Assembly: GCA_048465415.1 (NCBI GenBank)
Contig: DBFWLO010000009.1
Coordinates: 62,001 to 126,000, forward strand
From: Scatosoma sp048465415
GTDB lineage: Bacteria > Bacillota > Clostridia > Christensenellales > Borkfalkiaceae
Direction: 5' to 3'
DNA length: 64,000 nucleotides
Part shown: in pieces, positions 23,588-32,300 of the stretch
Position numbering within the stretch: position 1 is the stretch's first letter
How the letters are laid out: every line of letters starts with the position of its first letter
Notes under the pieces: model-generated
Told to the model about the DNA's origin: nothing
Seen by the model: only the letters and a program-made list of their open reading frames with translations
Databases searched by the model: none
Position numbers and translations under genes: made by a program

Positions 23588-25798
23588 TCAACGTCTGAAT
23601 TTCTTCATTCTTTTCAGTTTGCGCCGTTCCTTGCGCGAAAGCGTCGTGTGATAGGGCTCGGCGGCTTCGTTCGCCGGCGCCGCGGATTCCTCCTCGGCTT
23701 CCTCTTCCGCGTCCTCCGCGATTTCTTCCGGCGTTTCCGGTATTATCTCCGTTTCGGTTTCCGGCGCGGGGGCAGGCTCTTCTTCCGGTTCGGGCGCCGG
23801 TTCGGTTTCGGGTTCGCTTTCCGGCTCCGGCATATCTTCCGTTTCCCGTTCTTCGGGCGCGCAAACCGCCTCGGGTTCGATCGTCTCGTCGGCTACGGGC
23901 AATTCTTCGAGTTCGGGCGTTTCGTCCTGGGATTCCTCTTCTATCGCTTCGACGAAAGGAGCTTCGGCGAGCGCGATCTCTTCTTCCGCGGAAGCGGGTT
24001 CTTCAAAGAGTTCCTCCAAAGGAGCTTCTTCTTCGAGAATATCCTCCGGTTCGTCGGCATCGGGAAGCTCTTCCGGCGTTTCGCCGATGAGGATTTCCGT
24101 TGCGGCGGGTTCTTCCGGTACTTCTGCGGCGGCATAGTTCACGTGCAGAAATTCATGTTTTTCCTTTGCGGAAAGGTGCTCGTAAAGATCGGCGGCCGCG
24201 GAGTTTTCCTGCGAAGATCTTTGTTCGCTCTTTCTGTCCGCATAGCAAAGCCCCGCGGCGCGGAGTTTTTCGGTCATTTCGTCTATGCAGGGCTGACCGG
24301 GACCCGCGATGCAGCCTTGCGGGCAGGCCGTCACTTCCACGAAGTCGTACGCCGCTTTGCCGGACTGTATTTTTTTCATCAATGCGTCGGCCGCTTTCAG
24401 ACCGGCTACGACGGCGATTTTCCATTCCCGGCCGTCCGCCTCCACGGCCGCTTCTTTAAATTCTTTCCGGCCGCGCAAGCCGCTGTATTCGAGCCTGCGC
24501 AAAAATTCCCGGGATTTGTCTTTGCTCAGACAGCGGACGAGCGATTCCGCCGCTCCGCCCGAGACGGCCGAAAGCAGGCCGGCGCCGGTATGTACGTCGA
24601 AAGGAGCGTCGCAAGGCTCGTTTTTCAACAGGCGCAACCGGATCCCGGCTCTCTTGAACATTTTCACGAGCTCGCCCGTCGTTAAAACGAGGTCCGTTTC
24701 GGGCTTGCCGTCTTTCGCAAATTCCGCGCGCGCCGCTTCGTATTTCGCCGCCGCGCACGGCGTCGCCGCAATGATCTTCGTTTCCCGGCCGTCGTCGAGG
24801 CCGTCGTAATAATTTCTCAGTACCGCGCTGAACGTCTGCATGGACGAGCGGCAGGAGGAAAGACGGGAACGGAGCCCGGGATAGGCGTTTTCCGCAAAAC
24901 GCACCCACGCGGGGCAGAAGGAGGAGATCAGAGGCAAGTTTTCGCCCGCGTTCCGGCGCAGACGGAGTTCTTCCGTCTCCGCGAGCGTTTTGAGATCTTC
25001 GCCGTACGCGCCGTCGGCAACGACGTCGGCGCCGATGAGACGAAGCGCCGCCGCGATTTTGCCCATCGCGTCTTCGCCGCGGGCAAGGCCGAAATATTCC
25101 CCGATCGCCGCCCGGACGGCGGGAGCGATCTGCACGATCACACGCGTCGTGCGTTTGTCCATGCGCAGAAGCTCCCAGGCCCGTTCCGTTTCGTTTTTGA
25201 TCGTCAATGCGCCGGTGGGACATACGCTGAGACACCGGCCGCATTCCACGCACGCCTCCGAAACCGCGGGACGTTTCGCGGAGACTTCCTCCGTCTCAGG
25301 AAAAGAGATCGCGCCTATGCCCTGTATCTCCGAACATACGCTCACGCAGCTGCCGCAGGAGACGCATTTATCGAAATCGCGGACGATATTTTCCGGTTGT
25401 TCCGCCCTGGACTCCGACGCGGCGGGAGCAGAAAAGCGCACGTCTTTTACGCCGTAGCGGAGCGCGTACTCTTTCAATTTGCAGCCGTCGCTCTTTTCGC
25501 AGGCCGCGCAGTCGCCCGCGTGGTCTTTCAAAAGCGTTTCGAGAGTCTGTTTTCTATACTTGTCCAACGCTTCGGACTGCGTACGAATCCGCAGACCTTC
25601 CGTCGGGGGCGTCGAGCACGCCGCCAGGAAATTGCCTTCCCCGTCCTCGACCATGCAAAGTTTGCACGAGCCGGAAACGGGAAGATCGCGGTGATAGCAA
25701 AGCGCGGGCAGTTCTATGCCCGCCCCCCGAACGATTTCCAGAATGTTTTTTTCCGAAGCGTATTCCCGCCGCGTACCGTCGATTATTATGTAACTCAT
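23588..25798 (-). CDS. [FeFe]-hydrogenase with divergent H-cluster motifs and acidic tail
   Basis: Protein of 736 residues. Order: plant-type [2Fe-2S] (Cys34, 45, 48, 61), His-Cys3 [4Fe-4S] site (His93, Cys97, 100, 106), two 4Fe-4S clusters (CVSCGSCVSVC 145-155; CVECGRCLSVCP 183-194), then the H-domain. H-cluster motifs differ from the norm: SSFCPAW (292-298) for TSCCPxW, TPCAAAK (346-352) for MPCxxK, and EVTACPQGCIAGPGQP (488-503) with Thr for Met. The four cluster Cys (295, 348, 492, 496) remain, but the proton-relay Cys is Phe294. Residues about 560-715 are Glu/Pro-rich, then comes a basic end (SRKERRKLKRMKKFRR). Start has AAGGAGG. Likely a cytoplasmic, possibly sensory or slow hydrogenase. 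Confidence 0.9.
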   Translation of the reverse strand: MSYIIIDGTRREYASEKNILEIVRGAGIELPALCYHRDLPVSGSCKLCMVEDGEGNFLAACSTPPTEGLRIRTQSEALDKYRKQTLETLLKDHAGDCAACEKSDGCKLKEYALRYGVKDVRFSAPAASESRAEQPENIVRDFDKCVSCGSCVSVCSEIQGIGAISFPETEEVSAKRPAVSEACVECGRCLSVCPTGALTIKNETERAWELLRMDKRTTRVIVQIAPAVRAAIGEYFGLARGEDAMGKIAAALRLIGADVVADGAYGEDLKTLAETEELRLRRNAGENLPLISSFCPAWVRFAENAYPGLRSRLSSCRSSMQTFSAVLRNYYDGLDDGRETKIIAATPCAAAKYEAARAEFAKDGKPETDLVLTTGELVKMFKRAGIRLRLLKNEPCDAPFDVHTGAGLLSAVSGGAAESLVRCLSKDKSREFLRRLEYSGLRGRKEFKEAAVEADGREWKIAVVAGLKAADALMKKIQSGKAAYDFVEVTACPQGCIAGPGQPCIDEMTEKLRAAGLCYADRKSEQRSSQENSAAADLYEHLSAKEKHEFLHVNYAAAEVPEEPAATEILIGETPEELPDADEPEDILEEEAPLEELFEEPASAEEEIALAEAPFVEAIEEESQDETPELEELPVADETIEPEAVCAPEERETEDMPEPESEPETEPAPEPEEEPAPAPETETEIIPETPEEIAEDAEEEAEEESAAPANEAAEPYHTTLSRKERRKLKRMKKFRR

Positions 25799-25867
25799 CG
25801 TATCCTCCTTGCCGGACGCTCTTTCTTCTTGTAAAAGAGCGGTTTCAGTCCTTTTGCCAACAAATTC

Positions 25868-25896
25868 ATTATATCATAGCTTTTCGCTTTTTTCAA
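25868..25896 (-). promoter_or_regulatory. Promoter of the hydrogenase operon
   Basis: TTGAAA, 17-nt spacer, TATAAT on the minus strand. The leader to the ATG (about 65 nt) holds a GCTCTTT/AAAGAGC hairpin before the ribosome site. Confidence 0.8.
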
Positions 25897-26005
25897 TAGG
25901 AGAAGAAGAAAATTTTTCGCTTTTTTTGAATTTTTTTCGTATAAAAAACTTTTTGAAGCCCCGGCGACGCATGATTATGCGCGAAGGGATTCCTTCCCCT
26001 CCGAT

Positions 26006-26632
26006 TTACAGGGATCTTACCGTCTTTTCCAGTTCCGCAAAGGAATGAATAATCGCGTCCGGGGAATCCGCGCACCCGAAGCCGTAAGCCGCCCAGACGA
26101 ACGGAATCCCCGCTTCTTTACAGGCGATTTCGTCCTTACGGGTATCGCCCACGTACGCGCAATTTTTAAGTTTGTATTCCGCGATGAGGATTTTGAGATT
26201 TTCTCCCTTTTCTTTCCCCGTCGCGCCGGCGCACAGAAAGCCGTCCACATACGCGCCAAGCCCCGAAAAGGCGAGCAGAGCTTCGATGTACCCCCGTTCG
26301 CAGTTACTGACGATGTAAACGCCGTAAACCGCCGAAAGTTTTACGAGCGTTTCTTTCACGCCCTCGTAGATCTTTCCGCCCTCCTTAGCCAGGAGCCGGT
26401 TTTCCGTCTCCATACAGTCGCGAAGGATCTCGCGGCGCAATGCCTCCGGCGTATCGGGGAAAAATTGTTCGGAAATTTCCGGCAAAGTCAAGCCCATACA
26501 CCCGCTCACGTCCTGTTCCGAAAAACGACGGACCAGCCCCCGCCGCTTATATACTTCGTTCCAGGCTTTCGCCACCGCCGCGCAGGAGTCCCAGAGCGTT
26601 CCGTCCACGTCGAAAATGATGTTCTCGATCAT
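26006..26632 (-). CDS. HAD-family phosphatase (Gph-like)
   Basis: Hydrolase of 208 residues with FDVDGTLWDS (nucleophile Asp, acid Asp), a four-helix cap, YIVSNCERGYIE (motif II Ser), conserved Lys in AGATGKEKGENL and YVGDTRKDEIACKEAG (motif IV Asp). This is the phosphoglycolate phosphatase-like subfamily; natural substrate unknown. ATG 26632 overlaps the stop of the upstream dehydrogenase gene as ATGA and is preceded by GGGGAGAG. Last gene of the dut-trmB-adh-HAD run. Confidence 0.92.
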   Translation of the reverse strand: MIENIIFDVDGTLWDSCAAVAKAWNEVYKRRGLVRRFSEQDVSGCMGLTLPEISEQFFPDTPEALRREILRDCMETENRLLAKEGGKIYEGVKETLVKLSAVYGVYIVSNCERGYIEALLAFSGLGAYVDGFLCAGATGKEKGENLKILIAEYKLKNCAYVGDTRKDEIACKEAGIPFVWAAYGFGCADSPDAIIHSFAELEKTVRSL

Positions 26633-27768
26633 ATCTCTCCCCATTTCACGATATCGCTTTTTAGATAGATTCTCAGGAGATCTTCCTCGTTCGGGCGATA
26701 GGCGGCGCTTTTCAGTTTCGGATTCGCCGCCGCTTCCCTCGCATACGCTTTCAGATCGGTCAGCGCATACCTGGTATGTTCTTTCAACAGTGTTTTCAAT
26801 ATTTCCTTAAACGCGTCTACGCCCGTAAGGTTCGCCGCGCCAAGGATCCTCTTCGTCGTCGAAGGAAGGCGTTCCCCGCAGAGCGCGAGCATTTCTCCAA
26901 GCAGTACGCCGTTGGCTTCGCCGTGATCGGTGCCGTGGTGATAGGTAAGGGGGTAACCCAGCGCGTGCACCGCCGTCGTGCCCGACTGCGCGATCACCGT
27001 GCCCGCCAGCATCGACGCGTATAAAAGCGCGTCGCGGTCGGACAGGGAAAGAGAGAACGGTTCTTGCACAAATTTGGGAAATATGCCGAACAACAGACGG
27101 ATACTTTCGAGCGCCGCGAGATCGCCCACGGGCGTGGATCGCGTCGTGAACATGCCCTCCACGGCGTGGGAGAGCGCGTCCACCGCCGTGCGGATCGTCG
27201 AATCCCTGCCGAGCGTGCGCATATAGCTTCCGTCGAGAAAAGCGAGCCGGGGAAACATCGCCGGCGAGAAAATGCTCGTTTTGGTTTGTTTAAAATGGTC
27301 GGTGAGAACGGCGTAAGGCGTTACTTCGCTGCCCGTGCCTGCCGTCGTGGGCACGGCGACGACGGGAAGAATATCCTCCGTCCAGTTTCCTCCGAAAATT
27401 TCCTTTCCCGTTCTCGGCTGACGCGCGAGCGCCGCAATCGCTTTCGCCGCGTCTAAGGGGGATCCGCCGCCGACGCCGATTATAAAATCCGCTTTAAAAT
27501 CCTTTGCCTTTGCCGCGCCTCTTTGTACGCATTCGACGTCGGGGTTGGGCGTCACTTCGTCGAATATGAAAAACGCTTGTCCGTTCGCTTCGAGCGCGGC
27601 CGTCACGTCCGCGAGCGAGCCGTTCTTCGCCGAGCTTTTGCCCGTCGCGATCAGCGCTCGGCCGCCGTACTTTTTCAAAGCCGAAGCGTGCTCTGAAATA
27701 CAGCCCCGCCCCGATACGATTTCCGTGGGCAGATAGTAGCGATATTGAAACCTCGTCTCTTCCGGCAT
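26629..27768 (-). CDS. Iron-containing alcohol dehydrogenase
   Basis: Group III alcohol dehydrogenase of 379 residues. NAD(P) site GVGGGSPLDAAKAIA, then AVPTTAGTGSEVTPYAV, and metal ligands in AVDALSHAVEG (Asp, His) and ALGYPLTYHHGTDHGEANG (His, His). All four metal positions look present. ATG 27768 follows GTGAGGAG at the end of trmB; the upstream GTG at 27783 is rejected. Substrate could be an alcohol, aldehyde or polyol; not determinable here. Confidence 0.93.
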   Translation of the reverse strand: MPEETRFQYRYYLPTEIVSGRGCISEHASALKKYGGRALIATGKSSAKNGSLADVTAALEANGQAFFIFDEVTPNPDVECVQRGAAKAKDFKADFIIGVGGGSPLDAAKAIAALARQPRTGKEIFGGNWTEDILPVVAVPTTAGTGSEVTPYAVLTDHFKQTKTSIFSPAMFPRLAFLDGSYMRTLGRDSTIRTAVDALSHAVEGMFTTRSTPVGDLAALESIRLLFGIFPKFVQEPFSLSLSDRDALLYASMLAGTVIAQSGTTAVHALGYPLTYHHGTDHGEANGVLLGEMLALCGERLPSTTKRILGAANLTGVDAFKEILKTLLKEHTRYALTDLKAYAREAAANPKLKSAAYRPNEEDLLRIYLKSDIVKWGEI

Positions 27769-27779
27769 CGTTTTTCTCC

Positions 27780-28472
27780 TCACTCGCCGTCAACAACCGC
27801 TTCAACGCGGCAGATGGGCTGTCCCGCCGCCACGAAACGGCTCTCGTATTCGGTGACGATGTTGTCCGGCGGATTGCCCTGTTCGTGCAGGTCGTACGTC
27901 GCGTTTTCGAGCCGAAAGCCGCAGGCCGTATATTCCGACAAAGAAAACTCGAAAAAATCGCGGTTATCCGTCTTTTGCACGATCCGACCGCCCTTTTTGA
28001 GTAATTTTTTATAGACGGCTAAAAAATTGCGGTGCGTCAGGCGCTGCGCCGCATAGCCGAGCTTGGGAAGGGGCGTCGAAAAGTTGAGATAGATCTTGTC
28101 CAAAGAACCTTCGGGAATATAGCAGGGCAGACATTCGGCGCGGATATTGAGGAAGCGGATATTTTCGAGTCCGCGCTTCTTCGTCTCCTCCATTGCCGTC
28201 AGTACGACGTTACTCATTTTTTCGAGAGCCACGTAATTGACGCACGGGTTGTTCTCCGCGAGCGCGCAGATAAAACCGCCTTTGCCGCAGCCGATTTCCA
28301 GCTCCACCGGCCGGTCATTGCCGAACACCGCGTTAAAATCGACGAGGTTGCGATAGGTTTCCGCCGCCTCCTTCATATTGAGGATCCCGCCCGCGCCGCG
28401 CGCGAGCAAAAGCTCCTCGCAGGCCGACATGCGCGTTTCAAAGTTGCGTTTTTTTCTCATTCTCATCGACAT
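27780..28472 (-). CDS. trmB: tRNA (guanine-N7)-methyltransferase, altered active-site motif
   Basis: SAM-dependent methyltransferase of 230 residues that in the family makes m7G46 in tRNA. N-terminal RMRKKRNFETRM, SAM site ELEIGCGKGGFICALAENNP, NYVALEKMSNVVLTAMEE, NIRFLNIRAE are canonical. The catalytic/tRNA motif, normally NFSDPWPK-(K/S)-RH, reads NFSTPLPKLGYAAQRLTH: the conserved Asp is Thr and the Trp is Leu. The C-terminal FENIFTEYE-like signature is DNIVTEYESRF. The fold assignment is firm; activity is uncertain. Overlaps or abuts the dehydrogenase gene downstream. Confidence 0.9.
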   Translation of the reverse strand: MSMRMRKKRNFETRMSACEELLLARGAGGILNMKEAAETYRNLVDFNAVFGNDRPVELEIGCGKGGFICALAENNPCVNYVALEKMSNVVLTAMEETKKRGLENIRFLNIRAECLPCYIPEGSLDKIYLNFSTPLPKLGYAAQRLTHRNFLAVYKKLLKKGGRIVQKTDNRDFFEFSLSEYTACGFRLENATYDLHEQGNPPDNIVTEYESRFVAAGQPICRVEAVVDGE

Positions 28473-28488
28473 ACGCTTCGATCCCTTT

Positions 28489-28929
28489 TTACGCTTTGCC
28501 CGTACTGCCGAAGCCGCCCGCGCCGCGCACGGTGTCCGACAAGTCTTCCGTTTCTTCGAACTCCGCTTTTAAAAAGGGAGCGACGACGAGCTGGGCGATC
28601 CGTTCGCCCGGGCCGATCTTCTGCACGGCGGCCGAATGGTTATGGAGCGCGACGAGGATTTCGCCGCGGTAATCCGCGTCGATCACGCCCACTTTATTCG
28701 CGGGAGCAAGCCCGCGCTTGGAAGCGAGGCCGCTGCGCGCGTACACGAGTCCCGCGTAGCCTTCGGGGATCTCCATCGCAAGCCCCGTATGCACGATCCT
28801 GGTTTCGCCCGGCTGAAATTCCATTTCTTCGTCCGTCACCGCGTACAGGTCCGCGCCCGCCGCAAATTCCGAGCCGTATTTGGGCAGCACCGCCCGTTCG
28901 TCCAATTTTTTCACCGCAATTTTAGCCAT
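28489..28929 (-). CDS. dut: dUTP diphosphatase
   Basis: Trimeric dUTPase of 146 residues hydrolysing dUTP to dUMP and pyrophosphate. Motifs in order: AGADLYAV, ARSGLASKRGL, NKVGVIDADYRGEI (catalytic Asp), GERIAQLVVAPF, and the C-terminal arm RGAGGFGSTGK. ATG 28929 has GGAGGAGG upstream; the longer frame to 28992 is rejected. First gene of a likely dut-trmB-adh-HAD operon (16 bp gap to trmB). Confidence 0.97.
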   Translation of the reverse strand: MAKIAVKKLDERAVLPKYGSEFAAGADLYAVTDEEMEFQPGETRIVHTGLAMEIPEGYAGLVYARSGLASKRGLAPANKVGVIDADYRGEILVALHNHSAAVQKIGPGERIAQLVVAPFLKAEFEETEDLSDTVRGAGGFGSTGKA

Positions 28930-29055
28930 AAATTTCCTCCTCCGTGGATTCCGTTTGAAATTTATTATAGCAGAAACCCGGGGAAAAGGCAAACAAAAGA
29001 AGGGAAAAAGACGAGATTCTTTCTCCCTTCTCTAAGTCGGCTCGTCGTTTTTATT

Positions 29056-29811
29056 TCAGCCCAGCGCCGTATCGAGAAACATCATCAAAGCGAAGCCGAC
29101 GAGGATCCCGCAAAGCGCGAGCGGTTTGTTTTCCGCAAAGCTCTCGGGAATGAGTTCGGCCGCTGCGACGGCGACCATCGCGCCGGCCGCGAACGACAGC
29201 GCCCAGGGCATCAGACTGCCGATAAACGTCGCCGCGAGCGCGCCGAGGACGGCTGCGGGGATCTCCACCGCGCCCGAGAGCGCCGAGAGAAAAAAGCTCT
29301 TTTTACGGCTCATACCTTGTGCGCGCAGGGGACACGCCACGCAAAGACCTTCGGGTACGTTCTGCACGCCGATGCCGAACGCGAGCATCACGGCGGGCAA
29401 AAATCCGCCGCCCGCGAACGCCACCCCCACCGCCATGCCTTCGGGGATATTGTGCAGCGTCACCGCCGCGTACAAGAGGCGACTCTTCCTTACCCCTTCG
29501 CCCGAAGAGCGCTGCGAACGGGTAAGGAGGCGGTCGGTGAGGACGATGAACACGCCGCCGACGCAGAATCCGATCGTCACCGCCGCATACGCGGGCACGA
29601 GCGTCGGATATTCGAAGGCGGGCTGCAACAGCGAAAAGAAGGACGCCGCGAGCATAATGCCCGCCGCAGAGCTTCCCGCGATCACGGAAAAGCCCTTTTT
29701 CGGCTTATCCGTGAAAAAAATGATGAACGCGCCCGCCGTCGTCATCAGACATGTAAACAAAGAAGCGATCAGCGCCTGCCAGCCCGGCGCAAGGTTTTCC
29801 AAAAAATTCAT
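29056..29811 (-). CDS. ZIP-family divalent metal transporter
   Basis: Membrane protein of 251 residues with about eight TM helices. The metal site in helix IV reads VTLHNIPEGMAVGVAF and that of helix V reads GIGVQNVPEGLCVACPL, both ZIP signatures (HNxPEG, QNxPEG). It probably imports zinc or iron/manganese into the cytoplasm. No Fur/Zur site could be assigned upstream. The loop TRSQRSSGEGVRKSR between helices III and IV is short and basic rather than His-rich. Confidence 0.93.
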   Translation of the reverse strand: MNFLENLAPGWQALIASLFTCLMTTAGAFIIFFTDKPKKGFSVIAGSSAAGIMLAASFFSLLQPAFEYPTLVPAYAAVTIGFCVGGVFIVLTDRLLTRSQRSSGEGVRKSRLLYAAVTLHNIPEGMAVGVAFAGGGFLPAVMLAFGIGVQNVPEGLCVACPLRAQGMSRKKSFFLSALSGAVEIPAAVLGALAATFIGSLMPWALSFAAGAMVAVAAAELIPESFAENKPLALCGILVGFALMMFLDTALG

Positions 29812-29928
29812 CGGTAAATACTTTTCCTTATTTTTCTTCTTGTCAGCGGCTGTTCCTCCGAATCTTTTTCGGCGGAGTACCGCTTATAAGCAGTATATGT
29901 CCCCGGTGCGATTTTTGTTTTTCCCGCC

Positions 29929-29967
29929 AAAAAACGCGGCCGGGAAATTTCTCTCCTCAGCCGCGTT
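29929..29967 (-). terminator. Terminator of trpS
   Basis: AACGCGGC / GCCGCGTT around a 19-nt loop, followed by TTTT on the minus strand, 34 nt past the trpS stop. Confidence 0.8.
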
Positions 29968-30000
29968 CGTCTCTGCCCTGCTTCTTGATTTTTAAAAAAT

Positions 30001-31059
30001 TCAGCCGTTCTCCCGGTCGGAAAAATAGTCGATTCTCATCGCTTTTTTCACCTCGCAAAGCGTCTCCGCCGCCGCCGCGCGCGCCTCTTTGCCGCCCCGA
30101 TAGAGAATTTCCCAGACCGCCGGAATATCCTTCGCGATCGCTTCCCGGCGCAGGCGAATGGGTTCGAGCGTCTCCTGCATCACCGCCTCGAGAAATTTCT
30201 TCACTTTCATATCGCCCAATCCGCCGCGCTCGTAGTGCGCTTTCAGTTCGGCGAGGTTGGCGTACTCGGGCAGATACCGCCCGAAATGCTCGTCTTTGCA
30301 GAAGGCGTCGAGGTAGATGAAAGTCGGATTGTTTTCCGTATTGCCCGGATCCGTCACTTTGAGATGCTTAGGATCGGTATACATGCCCATCACCTTGCGC
30401 CTGATCTCGTCCGCGGAATCGGAGAGATAGATGCAGTTGCCGAGCGACTTGCTCATCTTCGCCGTTCCGTCCGTGCCCGGCAGTCTCAGACAGGATTTGT
30501 TGTCGGGCAGCACCGCTTTCGGTTCGACCAGCGTTTCCCCGTAAAGACCGTTGAAACTTCTCACGATCTCCCGCGCCTGTTCGATCATGGGGAGCTGATC
30601 CTCCCCGACGGGAACCGTATTCGCCTTGAAGGCCGTGATGTCCGCCGTCTGCGAGACGGGATAGGTGAGAAAACCCATCGGCAGGGAAAGCTCGAAATTT
30701 TTCTGTTTGATCTCCGCCTTGACCGTCGGGTTGCGTTCGAGACGGGCGAGCGTCACGAGGTTCATGTAGTAGAAGGTGAGCTCGGTGAGTTCCGCCACGT
30801 ACGACTGAATAAAGACGGTGGATTTTTCCGGGGAAATGCCGCAGGCAAAATAGTCGAGCGCCACCTCCGTGATGTTGGCGCGCACCTTTTCGGGCGCGTC
30901 GAAATTGTCCGTCAGCGCCTGCGCGTCCGCGATCATGATATAAATTTTATCGAATTTACCGCTGTTTTGCAGCTCCACGCGCCGTTTCAAAGAGCCGACG
31001 TAGTGGCCGATATGCAGTTTTCCCGTCGGGCGGTCGCCCGTTAAAATGACGTTCTTCAT
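30001..31059 (-). CDS. trpS: Tryptophanyl-tRNA synthetase
   Basis: Class Ic synthetase of 352 residues that charges tRNA-Trp. HIGH-type motif PTGKLHIGHYVGSLKRR at the N-terminus, MIADAQALTDNFD, PVGEDQLPMIEQAREIVRSF and the KMSKS loop in GTAKMSKSLGNCIYLSD. ATG 31059 follows AAGGAC; the open frame upstream to 31131 spans the promoter and is rejected. The leader is only about 35 nt, so no T-box fits. Confidence 0.97.
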   Translation of the reverse strand: MKNVILTGDRPTGKLHIGHYVGSLKRRVELQNSGKFDKIYIMIADAQALTDNFDAPEKVRANITEVALDYFACGISPEKSTVFIQSYVAELTELTFYYMNLVTLARLERNPTVKAEIKQKNFELSLPMGFLTYPVSQTADITAFKANTVPVGEDQLPMIEQAREIVRSFNGLYGETLVEPKAVLPDNKSCLRLPGTDGTAKMSKSLGNCIYLSDSADEIRRKVMGMYTDPKHLKVTDPGNTENNPTFIYLDAFCKDEHFGRYLPEYANLAELKAHYERGGLGDMKVKKFLEAVMQETLEPIRLRREAIAKDIPAVWEILYRGGKEARAAAAETLCEVKKAMRIDYFSDRENG

Positions 31060-31101
31060 AAAAAATTGTCCTTTTGTGTCCAAGTATCTCGTTTGAGGGA
31101 T

Positions 31102-31131
31102 ATTATACCACGCCCAAAGCGCGCTTGTCAA
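31102..31131 (-). promoter_or_regulatory. Promoter of trpS
   Basis: TTGACA, 18-nt spacer, TATAAT on the minus strand, close to consensus. Confidence 0.87.
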
Positions 31132-31179
31132 GAGGTTCCCCTCTCTTTATTCCCCTTCCTTTGGACGGCCATACCGCCT

Positions 31180-32238
31180 TTATTTTCTGATCCCGAAGGA
31201 ATATTTCGCCGTATAACGGTAAATCTCGCCCGCGTCCACGATCGAGGAACCGTACGCCGCGTAAGCGGGGACGTTGACGTTGTTGGGGATCGCCTGCGTT
31301 TCGAGACACAATCCGCCGCAGCGGCCGTAATAGTGCCCGCCTTTGCCGTATTGATCGAGACCGTTGCCCGCGTAGAACTGCACAGACGGCATATCCGTGA
31401 AACAGTGCATTTCGATGCCGCTCTTTGCGCTGAAAAGCGTCGCGTAGGGCTTCGTCCTGTCGCGGTTTTTATCGAACACGAAACAATGATCGTAGCCGCC
31501 GCCGAAAGCCATATCCCTGTCCGTTGCCCGCGCGCCGTCGTCCTTTCCCACCGTCTTGGGGAAACGGAAATCGAAGGGAGTGTTCTCCACCGGCCTGAAT
31601 TCCCCGCGGGGAATGAGCTCGGCATCGGTCGGCGCTATATACGGCGCATCGATCGTCAGCTCGTGATCGAGGATCGTGCAGCGATCGCTTTCGCCGCTCA
31701 GATTGAAATAAGCGTGGTTGGTGAGATTGACCGCCGTCTTTTTGTCCGACACCGCCGTATACTCGATGCCGAGCTCGCCGTTTCGAAAGGTATAGACGAC
31801 CGTCACTTTGAGATTCCCGGGATAGTTTTCCTCGCCGTCCGGGGAAAGACAGGAAAGGACGAGCCGTTCGCCGTCGATCTCCGCGTCCCAGATCTTTTTG
31901 TCGAAGCCCTCTTTGCCGCCGTGGAGATGATTGCCGCGGTCGTTGCAATAGAGTTCGTACGTCCCGCCGTCGATCGTCAGCCGGCCCTTATCGATACGGT
32001 TGCCGAAACGGCCGATGAGCGCCGAGAGATAGCCGCCGTTTAAAAGGTAGCCGTCCACCGTGTCGTAACCGAGGAGGACGTCTCTTCCGATCCCGTCTTT
32101 ATCGGGCAGGACGAGGCTTTGCAGGATACCGCCCAGAGAGAGGACTTTCATTTTTCTCTCGCCGTCGGTGAAAGTGAACGCGTGGACTTCCCTGCCGTCG
32201 GGAAGTCTGCCGAATGTGGATTTGGTGATTGTCGTCAT
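31180..32238 (-). CDS. galM: Aldose 1-epimerase (mutarotase)
   Basis: Protein of 352 residues interconverting alpha and beta anomers of galactose/glucose. Landmarks: LIGRFGNRIDKGRLTIDGGT, GNHLHGGKEGFDKKIW (substrate His), VNLTNHAYFNLSGE (catalytic His region) and PSVQFYAGNGLDQYGKGGHY then GGLCLETQAIPN (catalytic Glu). Lies downstream of galK on the same strand with a 62-bp gap, so it is probably cotranscribed. No galT or galE in the window. Confidence 0.95.
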   Translation of the reverse strand: MTTITKSTFGRLPDGREVHAFTFTDGERKMKVLSLGGILQSLVLPDKDGIGRDVLLGYDTVDGYLLNGGYLSALIGRFGNRIDKGRLTIDGGTYELYCNDRGNHLHGGKEGFDKKIWDAEIDGERLVLSCLSPDGEENYPGNLKVTVVYTFRNGELGIEYTAVSDKKTAVNLTNHAYFNLSGESDRCTILDHELTIDAPYIAPTDAELIPRGEFRPVENTPFDFRFPKTVGKDDGARATDRDMAFGGGYDHCFVFDKNRDRTKPYATLFSAKSGIEMHCFTDMPSVQFYAGNGLDQYGKGGHYYGRCGGLCLETQAIPNNVNVPAYAAYGSSIVDAGEIYRYTAKYSFGIRK

Positions 32239-32300
32239 GATGTCTCCTTAATGTTTGCACGCCGTTTTTTAAGCGGCGATATATTTTTTCTCTGTAAACT

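Noticed and set aside
31060..31179. T-box leader for trpS
   Set aside because: The promoter is about 43 nt from the start codon, leaving too little room.
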